Shown here: positions 27,901 to 44,983 of the stretch, piece by piece | Numbering within the stretch: position 1 is the stretch's first letter | Layout: every line of letters begins with the position of its first letter | Assembly (NCBI GenBank): GCA_016858145.1 | Contig: JAEHOE010000003.1 | Coordinates: 248,001-312,000 of the forward strand | Length of the DNA stretch: 64,000 nucleotides | Direction of reading: 5' to 3' | Source: Edaphochlamys debaryana | Lineage: Eukaryota; Chlorophyta; Chlorophyceae; Chlamydomonadales | The notes under the pieces: generated by a model | What the model was told of the DNA's origin: nothing | What the model saw: the letters and a program-made list of their open reading frames with translations, nothing else | The model's database searches: none | Program-made: the position numbers and the translations under genes

Positions 27901-30900
27901 CGGCGTGCAGCAGGTGCGTGATGGGCAGCAGCTTGCCCAGCAGGTCCTGGGCCTGCTCGTTCCACTTGCCTGAGGGGGGCATACACGCAGGAAGCATGAG
28001 ACCAGAACGCAAGGTAGCCGTTGCCAAAGAGCCACTCGTTTGTGCCTTAGCATCCTGCTGCCTGCCCCGGCCCTCGCTCACCGAAGTACAGGCAGCGGCC
28101 CTCGTCCATGATGGCCACGGCGTCGCACTGAGGCATGAACTCGATCTGGTGGGTGATCAGCACAACGGCCTTCTTGGCGAACATGCCCTTGATGCAGGTC
28201 TCGAAGATGTGGTGGGCGGTGTGGTGGTCCACGGCCGACAGCGCGTTGTCAAGCAGAACCAGGTCGGCATCGGCGTAGGCGCAGCGGGCAAGGTTCACGC
28301 GCTGGCGCTGGCCGCCGGACAGGTTCACGCCGCGGATGCCGGCCCTGGAGGAAGGGCAAGCGGAAGGGGAGCCAGCCAGGTGGGCGGGCATGCAGGCAAG
28401 CGAGGAGCACCGGCGAGGGAGAACAGCCTTCCACTCTAGGCATTGGCTCGGGCCCCTGCCCTGGCTTTAGGTGCCCAGACCTGCCCGGCCCTTCCCCCGC
28501 TCACTTGGACTCGTCGCCCTGCGGCAGGATCTGCAGGTCCAGCGTGAGCGCGCAGCTGTCGATGACCTGCTCGTACTTGGACTGGTCCCAGGCCTCGCCG
28601 AAAAGGATGCTGTCGCGGATCGACAGGTTCTGCAGCCACGGGTTCTGCGGCACGTACGAGACGCGGCCGCCGACCTGCGAGGCTCCGTGCTCCTTGACCA
28701 TGTTGCCCAGCAGCGCCTGGATCAGGGAAGACTTGCCGGCGCCGACACGGCCCACAACGGCCACCACCTGACCAGGGCGGACCTCGAAGCGAGGAACGTG
28801 CAGCTTCCAGTTGGGGTTGGACGGGTGGTGGTACACGGCGTTGTCCTGCGGGAAGAACAGGGCGGACAGGGCTTAGCAAGAATTACTGCAAGGCAGCCAG
28901 GCTCGGGTACCCGGGAAGCGCAAGCCCCCACAGAGGTGGCGTGCCGCACGAGTACTCGACATGCCGCACATGGCCCGTGGCAAAACCCAGCCCTTTTCCC
29001 CCCAGGCTCTCACGATGACAGCACCAGCAGGGGCGGTCTTGTTCACGTTGAGGTGGGTGACGCCCTGCTGCACGTCCTCCAGCAGGTAAGCCTCCAGGCG
29101 CTGAAGAGAAGCGTTGGCCTCTGCACAGGGACAGAGCGAGGCAGGCGGTGAGGACCGGCTTCGCTGCTCACAGCCCAGGCCAGGCCCATGGCCGCCAGCT
29201 TTGCCATGCCTCCAGCTCCTCCTCCCTGCCAGGTCCCGCATCTTAAGCCCCTACGCAGCGGCTCACCCGACACGGCGCGCAGGGCCTTGGGCAGCACCAC
29301 GAGCGGGAAGCGCAGGATGTTGAACAGCGAGAGGGTGGTGAAGGCCACGGTCGAGACCAGGCGGGCGGTGGTGAACTCGTAGGTGGTGAAGATGACGAAG
29401 GCGGTCAGCGGGGGCACGCAGAACACGAAGGCAATGTTGAGAACCTTCATCACGGCGTTCCAGAACGCCAGCTTGACCTCCTCCTTGCGAACCTACGAAG
29501 GGCAAGGAGCGAGGACACGTCGATAAGAGAAGGGGATGTGCAGAAGACAGCATCGGTAGAGAGTGACACGTGGCTCTCAATGACAGGGGTACGTCCAAGC
29601 CCCAGCTACTGCACTCACACCTCCAGTCTCACCTTCGAGATCTCGTTCTCAAAGAACTGCTCCCAGGCGTAGTACTTGACCAGCTTGATGGCGGGAAGCA
29701 CCTCCTGCATGATGCAGCTGCGGTGGGCAACGAAGCCGGCGTTCTTGAGCTTGATCTTGATGGTGAAGTAGCCGAACACGTACTGAAGGGGCAGCACGAT
29801 CAGGATGGCGCCCAGGCCGGGGAGCATGCTGTCGCCGGTCAGGTAGCCCAGCAGCGCCAGGATGGCAGCGGCCTCGAGCGGGGCGGTCCACAGGTAGTGG
29901 AACTCCTGTGGGCAGAGCAGCCGCAGAGGGCGGAAAGCGGGGAGGGGCCAGAGTTGGAACATGAATTAGGAACGTAGTAGCTGGATAGCACAGCTGGGGG
30001 TTGCACAGGATGCATGCACGACGGGGCTAGGGCAGCAGCCCGCACGCAGCTCGCCCACTCTCTTCTCGGGCACCCGGCGGCCGGACACGGGCAGGGCGCA
30101 ACAGCCCCACCTCCCCAGCGCCCACCTGAGCTCCGTCGTAGATCTTCTGGATATCCGAGGCCACGAAGTTGACGATGGCCGCAGCCTGGTCACCACGAAC
30201 GCTGTTGAGGCGGAAGGCCTTGTGCGTCACCGCCTGGACTAACGCTGCGCGCACGCGGATGCCGCACTGCATGCAGATGTAGCCCATGCGCTGCAGGCAC
30301 AGCCCCAGGAACCAGGCGTCGATGGTGAAGCCGGCCATCAGGCACCAGCCGGCCAGCTTGCTCCTGTAGATGGGGCTGTTCTGGTTCACGTACGACAGCA
30401 GACTGCGGGCAGCGCGGGGAGTGGGCAGGGGGGGTGCAGGGTGAAGCGCACGCAAGAATGAGCGAGGGACAGAGAGCGGCCCGCCACAGGCAGCCCGTGG
30501 TCCACTGACGCGCCCATAAGACCCCCACCTGCGCACGAAGTAGAAGGCGCCCGCGATGACGAAGGTGGACCAGCCCATCTTGCAGAAGCCAGCCATCAGG
30601 TAGTAGGTGCCGAAGGTCTTGCGCAGGGCGCGGACCAGGGAGGGCTTCTTGCCGTCCGCCTCCTGGCCCTTGAGCTTGAGCTCGGCGGACCAGTGGTCAA
30701 CGAACTTGCTGTATGCCTGCAAGGCACAGAAGGGAGATCGGCAGGGGCGGCCATCAGTGAGGGCCGGGACGGAAGGGCGGGGCTGAGAAGCTCAAGGGCT
30801 ACCCGGAGGCCTTTGGAGGCGGCCCGCGACACTGAACAGCCCTCCTAGGTGGGCTCACGCGGCACAAACAGCGCAGGCAAGCGCCATCAGAGGCACAACT

Positions 30901-31259
30901 ACTGTTCTCTCGTCCGCCTAGTTGGAGCGGAGCTGTCGACTTTTGCCGCGTCGTTAAGCGCACTGCGGGTGGAGTTGGAGGTCGGTCGGGCACTCACCGC
31001 GTCAGCCGTGTTGTCCGGCGTCATGCCCATGGTCTCCGCATTCAGCTCCTTGCCCTTGCCTGCGGAGGGCAACGAGGAGCGGCAGTAAGCTCCCGCCGGC
31101 GAAACAGACCGGCATGGCGACACAACCGAAGGCCGCTGGCAGGCTTAGAGCCAACGCGTGCTTACGGGCGTCGCCAACATGCTTGTACATCCATCCGAAC
31201 GCAAACTTGTTGAAGAAGCCCGCAGTGGGGTCGTGGCCCCCATCGGTATTGCCGCCCAT
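24978..31259 (-). CDS. ABCC/MRP-type ABC transporter, copy B
   Basis: Fifteen exons match copy A one for one and give 1,315 aa: 31259-31166, 31059-30998, 30716-30529, 30402-30126, 29905-29633, 29492-29267, 29120-29014, 28845-28505, 28344-28082, 27969-27709, 27525-26993, 26820-26589, 26446-25922, 25756-25677, 25463-24978. The only amino-acid change from copy A that I found is Asn to Ser in exon 3 (AYSKFVDHW versus AYNKFVDHW); the other exon differences noticed are silent. All splice sites are usable; one acceptor reads TAG where copy A has CAG. The ATP-site motifs are those of copy A, including Asn after the NBD1 Walker B Asp. Only about 40 nt of the 3' UTR are shared with copy A, so 3' regulation may differ. 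Both copies look intact. Confidence 0.92.
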
Positions 31260-34200
31260 TTCAGCTGCTATGCCCTCGGTCGCTGAAGGTCAGACGAAAG
31301 CGAGCAAGGCGGACTGGCAGGCGTTGCGAAGTCCGGCGAAAGCACGCAGTGAGCTCGCTCGGCGCGAGGAAGTAGGGCGCTGATAGAGCGCGAGAGAGGC
31401 AGTATGTGTCGCTGCGCTGCTACCCAGGTTGGGGCGCGCAAAGGACTACTGATACTGTGAAGGCACGCGCAGCTTTATAGCGATGGTACGGGTGGGTGGA
31501 CCGAGAAGATGGGCGCTTCGGGCACCGCCAACGAACGAACGAACGACCTCCAACCAACAAGCTCGCCGACCGACATCTGCCTCCATCCGCCGGCATGGAA
31601 GCAGGTGTTTGCGTGCACCTCTTTCGCATGGCACCAGCACGAGACCGTGCGCATGCACTGGCGCAAAAAGCGACCCCTCGACTCGCCAGACCGACCATCG
31701 GATGCAATGCGCTCCAGCGCAAGCAGACCAGTCGAAAGCATAGAGTTCTCTAGGCTTTACCAGGCATGAGTGAAACGGCCAAAGACGTATCGGTAGTTTG
31801 GAGTGCAGATGTGGGGCGCTCCCCGGCATCAACAACCAAGGCAGCACACATCCTTATAATTATCACGCGCAAGAGCCATTCAATTTAATGGTCAGCGGAA
31901 GGTTAGGACCCGCTGGGCCGGAGACCCGCCATCGCGAACACTTCCCACAGGCACGTGCGAGACTGCGTAGAGCAACGGCCGGTGAACGAAGCATGTTCCC
32001 ACACGCACGGCGACTGGAGTTGCGCACTCGCGCCGCCACGTCGCGTCACGTACAACGTTTCGCGCCCCACCCAACCGGCCTTCGGAAGCCCGTCCCGCGA
32101 CACCGACCCCGCCGGAGCGAACCGCGCACGCACTTGCCTGACGCATCGAGCTCGCACGCAGGTGGTATGCGGTAAGGCGTAGGGGTCGCGCGCCGCCAGT
32201 TCACGCGCTGACTCCAGAGCAAGCCACGTGCGAGCAGCACGGTGCAATCCCTGGGGCACGGGCGGCGGGGTTGTGGCGTCAGGTATGCGGTCAGGTATGT
32301 GGGCGAGATTGCGCAGCATGCAGCGGCTCCTCTGTTGCTAGCACCCACGCAGCGGATTCGCCAGGCAGACCCCGACAACGAGTGCCGGGTCACAGCCCTT
32401 ACCGATACGCGCACGCTACCCCGCTCACCGTCAGCGATTGCCCTCCGTGCTTGGTTGACACAACCTTGGAGGCCTGATGTTCATGGGAGAGGAGTGCAGA
32501 CTGGCAGCAGCCAGCACCTCCATGCAAGCAGCTGCGCTGCCGCACCAGTGGTGCGGCACCACGTGTTAGTCTGGGCCAGCTCCGTCGATGGGTTGACGCA
32601 TGCAGAACCTGCAGAGGTTGGGCGGAGGAGGGGGGGGGGCAGGGTAAGTCACTCATGCGTGCGTGCTAGTCATGCGCAACCATGTGGGTCGGCCCGCGGT
32701 TCAAACTATTAGCGACCCAGGCGCGCGGTACGGGCTCAGCAGCACGCTGACGTTCAAGCCTCGGACTGGCGCACAGGGACCGGGATCCCCTTGCGGCCAT
32801 TTCTCGGTCCGCGTGATGCACCATATCACGGCTATGCTTGATAAGCTACAGTCTACGTGGATGGGCAGCGACGGTTGGCTTCACACGTTTGGCTGCGATG
32901 GTGTGCCACGGGGACACGCGCGGCGCGCGGCGGAGGGGGCGGGGGGGCGTCACGAAAGCGCAGCACGCCGATAACGTCAAGCGGGGCGACAGGTGCCCAG
33001 ACCAGCTTCGTTTCACGTCCCGCGAGACAGGGGCAGTAGCCGGGCATTGCTTGGGCGACTCGCGAGCTCACCTTTTGCCACCCGCCACGCGAGCGGTGCA
33101 TGCCCGGGCGGGGCCAGAAGCCGCCCGAAGCCCAGCTGCAGCACCATCAACCCCAAGGTACAACAGAGACTCCGTTGTAGGTGCCAGCGAGGATGCAGAG
33201 AGCGAAGAGCGCTGTTCCGGGAGCATAGCCCGTCCGCGTGGCCGGGCGGGCGCCGGCCAGCTTGAGCACGCGCCGACTGTCAACCATATGTATGCCAGAC
33301 TGCTGCTGAGACCACCGACCGATTCTAGACGGCCTTCAAGAGGGCGTGTCTCAGCATTCACCATCGTGGGTTCTTGCGTCGTGTGGTTACTGTTCATAGC
33401 AGATATTTACCGGTATACGCTTTGTCGAGCTGGGATGCTATCCTTTGTGCTAGGTGTTCCCAAGGCAGTCGGCGGCAGCTTGCATCGGGTGCCGACAGCT
33501 GGCCGGCAGCGCCGGCTGAACCGAGCATCGGGTGCCGGCAGCTGGCCAGCTGCCCCCAAAGCATGTCCTTTAGCCCTGTGTTATCATCAAGCCCTCGCAG
33601 CAGCTGGGTTGGGCTTTGCGACGGTTACACTTTGGTAGTGGCAAACAGCCCTGAACCATCCCCGTCCGCCGCGCGGCATCAGCAGCCGGCAAGAACGCTT
33701 CATGGGGCTGCCCCGCAGAAAAATGTACGGTCGCATGGTTATGGAATTGTGTGAGCCTAAGGATCCTTAGCTGCGTGAAGGCCTTGGCTCCGTTGGCGAA
33801 AAGGTAATGGGGGAAGGGAAAGGGGGAAGGGGAAGGGGAAGGGGAAGGGGAAGGGGGAAGGGGGAGGGGGAGGGGGGAGGGGGCAGGATAAACACGAGGG
33901 GAAAGGGGGGGAACGGCAAGTCCTCGACCGGGCGCATCACACAAGGCTATTGACCCCAGGTCTATTGACTGGGCAGCACAGATGTCGGTAGGAGCCAGGA
34001 GAATCGACGGTTGCGCTAAGGTCGCGTCCCGCAGGAGAGGAGGGGAACTCTTGGGGGTAGCGGCAGTGCGGCACGCTGACTTACTGCCTATGGGGTCAAC
34101 GTGGATCAACATGCCCAGGCTGCCCTGCAAGTATACCGTATGACCGGCTTTGGGGGAATGATAAGCGGGGACGAGACCGGCTTTTGACATTCTTGATATG

Positions 34201-34593
34201 CCCAAAAGCCTGCACCGTCTTAACCGCAAAACCAATTCCAAGCTTCACACCCCAAGTCCCGATTACGGTAACCAGTCCCACGCACATCTCTGGCAAGCAT
34301 CGCTAGCCATCTGTCTGTGCTGCACCTCCACATCTACAGGCAACTTCCGCATGAATACATCAATCCCTTTCGTGCAAGCCCCTCGCACACGTCAGCACGC
34401 CCATCCAGTACCTTACCCACGACCGCCTCTGTGCCTCGCCCTGCATATCAGCCCCCCGGACCACCCATCAGGCATGCCGCAGCAAATCTCGCACCCACGC
34501 AGTCACCCGCCCCATGCAACCTCCGTCATGCGCTTGCTTGGTCTGCGCACGACGCGCCGCAGCCTTGACCTTTGCTGCGGCCCTCTCCGCCAG
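31260..34593. other. Intergenic region, copy B
   Basis: This is the counterpart of 19050-22634. About the first 600 bases are nearly identical to copy A and should hold the promoter. Bases of about 32436-32555 replace a 520-base block of copy A, and about 33962-34465 are unique to this copy. No gene was recognised. Confidence 0.5.
33806..33887. repeat. Polypurine tract, copy B
   Basis: About 80 bases of GGGGAAGGG-type purine repeat sit at the position of the 220-base tract in copy A. The length difference shows contraction or expansion after duplication. Confidence 0.85.
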
Positions 34594-37500
34594 TCACTCG
34601 TCGTCATCCTCTCCCAGCTTCTTGCCGGGGCCGAGCTTCTTGGCCTTGCGGTCTGCCACCGCCTTGGCGCAGCCCGCCTCGGTCGCCTCGTAGCCCGCAG
34701 CCGTGAGGTCCCACACCTGGCAGAGGTCAGGCCAGGGGGGAGGATGGTGTTCAGCCAGCGTGCTGCCTGCTTTCGGGCCTGACTATGCCCTTGGACCTCC
34801 AGCGCTCGCGCCAGTCCAAAGTGTAATCTTTGCGGCCCTGGGCCCCTCACCCGCCCTGTGCCCCACATCCCGGAACCTGGCTTGAAAACGCGCAACCCAC
34901 ATCCCCAAACCTGGCCGTCTGACTGAATTCCTCCTAGGCATCGCCCTATCCCAAGCCCCCTGCGCCCGACCCACATCCGCGTCTGCCTCTTCGAAGAAGG
35001 CGCAGCCCGGCCTGCGCCCGACCCACATCCCACCGCCTCACCGTCTGGCTGCCCGGCACGTCCAGCAGCAGCAGGCGGGACCCCGCGGGCGGCTCCGCCT
35101 TGGGGTCCTTGACCAGCCCGCAGAAGTGCAGCACGGACTGGAGGAGAGGAGGCGGGCAGCATGGGTGAGCCTTATGAGGGGGTTGGACCAAGCTCAGTAG
35201 CGCAACAGGCGGAGTGTCTGATCATCGTCGCGAGGGGACAGGGTCATGCGCACCGCTGCACCCTGCCTTCGGCCAGATGTGCGTCCCACCCCGCTGGTGC
35301 GTCCCACACCCGCCTCCCCCACCAACACCCACCTGGCACATCTCGTCGCCGCGGCGCGCGTACAGGAAGGCCCAGTCGTCGCCGCCGGGCGCGGCCTTGG
35401 TGGCCGTCGCAACGGGGCCCAGGGCGGCCGTGGCCGCCTCCTCGGCCTTGGCCTGGTCCTCCTCGTCCACCACCAGCAGGAGCACGGCGGCGTTGTTGAT
35501 GCGCGGGGCGGTGTAGGGCGACAGCGCCTCCAGGGGCTGCGGCCGCCAGGGGAAGCGCGCGCCCGTGGGGTCGGCCATGACCGCCGCCGCGCCCTCCGTG
35601 GTGATGACCTGCCCCGCCTCGTCCAGCACCACTAGGGTGGGGATGCCTTCCACGCCGAACCGCCTGCGAAGGAGGGAGGGAAAGAGGGGGGAGGAGGGGG
35701 AAGGAGAAGGAGAAGGTGCAGCTGGTTGTTGCGCAGGGAGGTGGCGGAGGGGGTAGAGGGAGGCAGGAGGGAGGGCGGGATACTGGGGCACACTGCGCCC
35801 TGCCCTGGCCCGGACGGGTTGCACTCACGTGTTGAGCTCGGAGGCCGTCTTGCGGTCGTCATAGGGAATCATGGGCCACGCCTGAGGCGTGGAACGCAGG
35901 TACACGCGAGGCCAGGTCGATGGTCAAACGCGTGAGGTCAAGGCCCTCGTAGCTGACTAGCAAGCTACAGACTTGATACGCGGCTTGCCCTTCCACGCCA
36001 CTAGCTGTGCCCCCGCTCACCATGTGCGAGTGGTACTCGGTGGCGGCGCCCGCCTCCCGGTCCGCGCTCACGAGAACCGCCTCGAAATCCTTGCCGGCCG
36101 CCTGGGGGCAGCGGCAGAGGAGGCAAGGCAGAGAAGGCAAGGCAACTACACGTCAGAGAAAGCCCCGTGTGCAGGGTTGTGGCTGGGCTCCGTGCAAGGG
36201 GCTGGACCCTTGAGTGGACTAATTAGGAATCCGGGCACCACTCGCCTTGAGCGCCTTGTAAGTCTCGACCAGCTTGGGCGTGAAGCGGCGGCAGGGTGGG
36301 CACTGGGGCGCGATGGGGGCGAGGCATCCAAGTCAGAAGAGGGCTTCGCGCACCAGCTGCGAGCCGGGCCCGCCCCGGCGGAGGGAGCGAGGTCCACCGT
36401 GCCCCCCTTTGCACGTCCGACCACCCCTTCGCACGTTCGAAATACGCTTGCTTCCCTCCTGTTGCCTCCCACCTCACCCAGCTGGCGGAGAAGTAGAGCA
36501 GCGTGACCTTGCCCTTGATCCGCTCCAGGGCGGGCACGGGCCGCGGGTCGGCGGGCGCGGGGTCCTGCAGGCTGGCCCCCGCCATAATCTCCTCGAAGCT
36601 GTGCGGGTGGGAGGGTGGCGGCAGATGGGGCGACGCGTACACGGACGAGGCAACAGCGCACGCCGTATCAGCGGCTTGCATGAAGGGACCATGGCGGTCG
36701 GGCTGGGAAGACTTACCCACGCCGCTGCGCCCCGCTGACTGCTTCCCATCATGTCAAGGGCCCCAGGACATACGCTTCCACCCGGCGCCCCACCACCCGG
36801 CGCCCCACCTCCGCGGCTTCCAGGGGAAGCCGGCGCACTCGTCGTCCTCCACCACCGCGTCCCGCCCGTCGGCCGTGATGAGCTCGCCCGTCTCCCCGTC
36901 CAGGATGATGAGCGTGGGAATGCCCCGGACCTGCGCGGAAAGCGAGAGGGGCGGGGCGCGGGAGGTGGGCCCAGGTTGGCATGGCGACAGAGCACGTGCA
37001 GCGCGAGGCCTGGGGGGGCAGTTGGTGTGGCCAGGCCTTCCACCTGCTGAGGCATGTGACCCCTGGGGCATGGCAAGCCCGCCTGGGCGGCGGGTTAGCC
37101 AGCCCCTTCCGCTCATTCCGTGCCGGGTCCTGGTCCCAGTCCCCGAGGCCCACCTTGTACAGCGCACTCAGCTCCATCTTGGCCTCCCGCTTGGCGAATG
37201 GCAGCGCCAGCCAGGGCATGTTCTCAAAGTAGTGCTTGAACGAGTCCTGCAGGGGTTGGTGGAAAACGGCCGCATCAAACAGCTTGCCCAGCGCTGCACA
37301 AGCTTGCTTTCGGCAAGCCCGGATGCAGAAAGGAAGCATAAGGGGGTTAGGGAGGTAGGGAGGTAAGAAGGAAGGAGGCAGGACTGAAGGATGTGCAGAG
37401 GTGCGGGTACGGGCGCGGGCGCGGGCGCACCTCGTCTCGGTCGCTGGACACGAAGACCACGCTCCAGTCCTCCTTGCGCGCGTGGAAGGCGCGGAAGCGC

Positions 37501-38266
37501 TCATAGATGCGGGCCAGCTCGGGGGTGAAGTGTTGGCAGGGAGGGCACCTGGGGCGGGCGGCCGAACGGAGATGAAGAACGGTGGTGAACGGCGGTGTGT
37601 GGCCACCTAGGGTGGAGCGCTCGGTGGGTGGTGCGTGGGTCGGGTATGCAAAGGGTGACGCCGCTGGCGGGGCGAGCCCAAGTGGGCCTGAAGGCCCAGA
37701 GGCCCGGGCCGTGCTTGCCGCGCCCCCCTGCCCTCACCAGTGCGCGGAGAAGTACAGTCCCAGCACCTTGCCAGGGCCTGGGGGGTACAAACACAAGGCA
37801 GGGCTCTGCAGGTGAGGCGTGCGGGCGTTACCGGTATGGTTTGCAGGGCCAACTGCGCGCGGCCCGCGGCCCCTTGGGCCCAGTCGTCCGGTGACTGGCC
37901 TCGCGCCCCGCCACGCCTGCGCACGCTAGCTGAGCACGGGGCGTCATGTTGCTGTCTGGTCCTCACCGGTTACGCTGGAGAGGGGCACCTCGGCGCCCTC
38001 CTTGCCGAGGAGGGTGGGCCCGAGGAGCTGAAACACTTTGGGCACGCCGTCCGCCTCGCCCGGCTCCGGCGCACCAGCCTTTGCTGCGTGTGCCGCTGCC
38101 TCCTCCGGCGTCACCCTGCAGTGCGAACAGTCGCGACGAGGGTGCGCTCAGTCGCGACAGCCCGCGCAAGGCACCAACCGCACGATGGACGCAAAGAGAA
38201 GAGCGATTCCGTGACAGCACACTGCCACCTACCGCCTGCAGACGTCGCCCTCGCAAATAACATCAT
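34594..38266 (-). CDS. Nucleoredoxin-like protein with two thioredoxin-like domains
   Basis: Thirteen exons in phase give 473 aa: 38266-38229, 38115-37967, 37777-37738, 37548-37431, 37246-37154, 36930-36809, 36598-36478, 36302-36246, 36101-36021, 35881-35829, 35663-35333, 35137-35042, 34716-34594. Domain 1 has YFSAHWCPPCQHFTPEL (Cys pair about 77/80) and later VRGIPTLIILD; domain 2 has YFSASWCPPCRRFTPKL (228/231) and VEGIPTLVVLD. Both keep the redox Cys pair and the Pro before the last beta strands. A C-terminal region of about 140 residues ends in a Lys-rich, acidic tail (EDDDE). Nucleoredoxins reduce disulfides in stress-exposed enzymes; that role is inferred from the family. The intron 36245-36103 starts with GC. 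The start ATG-ATG opens a short first exon. The 3' end was copied into the upstream duplication block. Confidence 0.9.
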
Positions 38267-39029
38267 CAGGCTTGCCGTCGACCATTCTTCTTCGATCTTC
38301 TCAGCACAGAGGCGCTGGGTCAAAGCTGCGACGCAAGGTGGATGTCCGGCTTATGCGAGAAGCTCTTATTGTGGAGGCCACGGCTAACGTTGACAATTGG
38401 ACGGGAAATACGGATGCAAGTGCCGGAAGTCGCCGGGGCCAGCTTGGCGCCAGTTTCCAGAGCTACTCCATCTTCCAGGCATTCGAAGCTGTTGCTGGGC
38501 CCATCCGCCCCCGCCGCTTCTGCGGTGGGGCCCCGCAACGTCACGGCACGGGGCCACGAACCCCCGCGGCTCCCCGCCGGCCCCCGCGCTCGGCAGCGCC
38601 GCAGCTCCTGGCCAGCGGCCCACTGCTGCTCCCCGTCAGCTTTCGCTGTTACTCTCTTTTCTCCCACGCGTCTTTTGGCCCTCGCGGCCTCGTCGTGTCG
38701 TGTCCGTGGGGATGGCATTGATGTCGGCCCCTGGAGCCCCGGGGAGTATGGCGAGTCATGGTCGTGTGGAGCTCGCAACCTGCCGACTCGAGCGAACGGG
38801 CGGGGGAAGGGTGCCCTGGCCACCAAATGCTTGCACGCGCTCGTCCGTGCGACAGAGCTCGGCGAACCACAATCCGGCGCGCCGAGCTATGTGCAAAGAT
38901 ACAGAACACTAATATCAGTAATATAGTCACGTCGTCGCACGTCGCGAACGAGTTAAGCGCCGGATGCAGAGTCCCGCAATTTCACACCTCCTCGCTTGAG
39001 CCCGACGCTTTGAACACACTGGGCCCAAG
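38267..39029. promoter_or_regulatory. Divergent promoter region, nucleoredoxin-like and malic enzyme genes
   Basis: The nucleoredoxin gene starts at 38266 on the minus strand and the malic enzyme at 39030 on the plus strand. The 763 bases between should contain both promoters and 5' UTRs. No coding exon was recognised. Confidence 0.45.
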
Positions 39030-44115
<5,086 letters not shown>

Positions 44116-44983
44116 GCGCACTTGAAGGGGGGGACTGGGCGTATTGGCTGTATCGCTTCCCCCGCTGGCTGCAGGCGCCCAAGGGGCTGCCGTGGAGCGA
44201 GGAGACGGGGGTGGAGGATAGGGAGTGCAGATTGCTTGGAAGCGGAGGGGTTCAGGGTGCACTTTACAAGCTTATTCGTCTGCACGCGTCTGCAATGCCA
44301 GAATGTTCACAAGCTGCAATCGCAGCGCGCCGACTCATGCTCCCCAGCCGCCTGGGCCGCCTGCCTCTATGTAACTCTTCGTAAGATATCCTCTACAGCA
44401 GACCAGCACGCTCGGCAAGCGTTGTGCGAAAGGACGCCGTGATCACTACCTCTCCTGCCCGCCCCGCCCCTAACGAGGCGAGGCTACCTCCCAGCCGGTC
44501 TCTTAGATGGTCATGCAAAGTGCGCCGAGAGCAAACAATATGTGCGGATAATTGTAATCAAGGATTGCTTCAGTAAATGAATGAGTTCCGTGCAATCTGC
44601 CGGGAAGGGTCTGCTGCATAGCAGTCATAGCTTAGTACGGGAGGTTGCCTAAACCCAAGGAAGATAGCGCGGCTTCACCGCATGCCTACCCCACCTGCGG
44701 CCGTTGGGCCCCTGCAGCCTTCCCGCACGCCTGAAGCCCAAGACGAAGCTCAGCCATCAAGCATCATGCTATGCGCTGAACTCGCCCGCAAAATTGGTCC
44801 CTTCTTCTCCTTCGCACGTACCCACCTCTTCAGGTCCCCATGCAAATGCCCCGGCACGCCCACCCCTCACCCAATCCTTGCTATGCGGCGCCCCACCAAA
44901 TGCACCCCTCCTTCCCCCATACCGCACGTCATCAGGGGCGGCCGTCTCCCCACTCCCCGCCCCTCCACCTGCTGCCGCCCTCT
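44116..44983. other. Convergent 3' intergenic region
   Basis: This holds the 3' UTRs of the malic enzyme (plus) and the thioesterase (minus). The latter's nearest minus-strand TGTAA that I found is at 44264-44268, about 720 nt after its stop. No other gene was recognised. Confidence 0.5.
44370..44374 (+). terminator. Candidate TGTAA poly(A) signal of the malic enzyme gene
   Basis: TGTAA lies 255 nt after the malic enzyme stop codon. Motif and distance only. Confidence 0.4.

Larger units (their letters stand above)
24938..35104. repeat. Segmental duplication, copy B
   Basis: This is the second copy of the block at 12733-23143, in direct orientation. Its left edge lies about 40 nt downstream of the transporter stop codon. 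Its right edge runs without interruption into the intact nucleoredoxin gene, so this copy keeps the ancestral arrangement on its right side. Confidence 0.95.
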
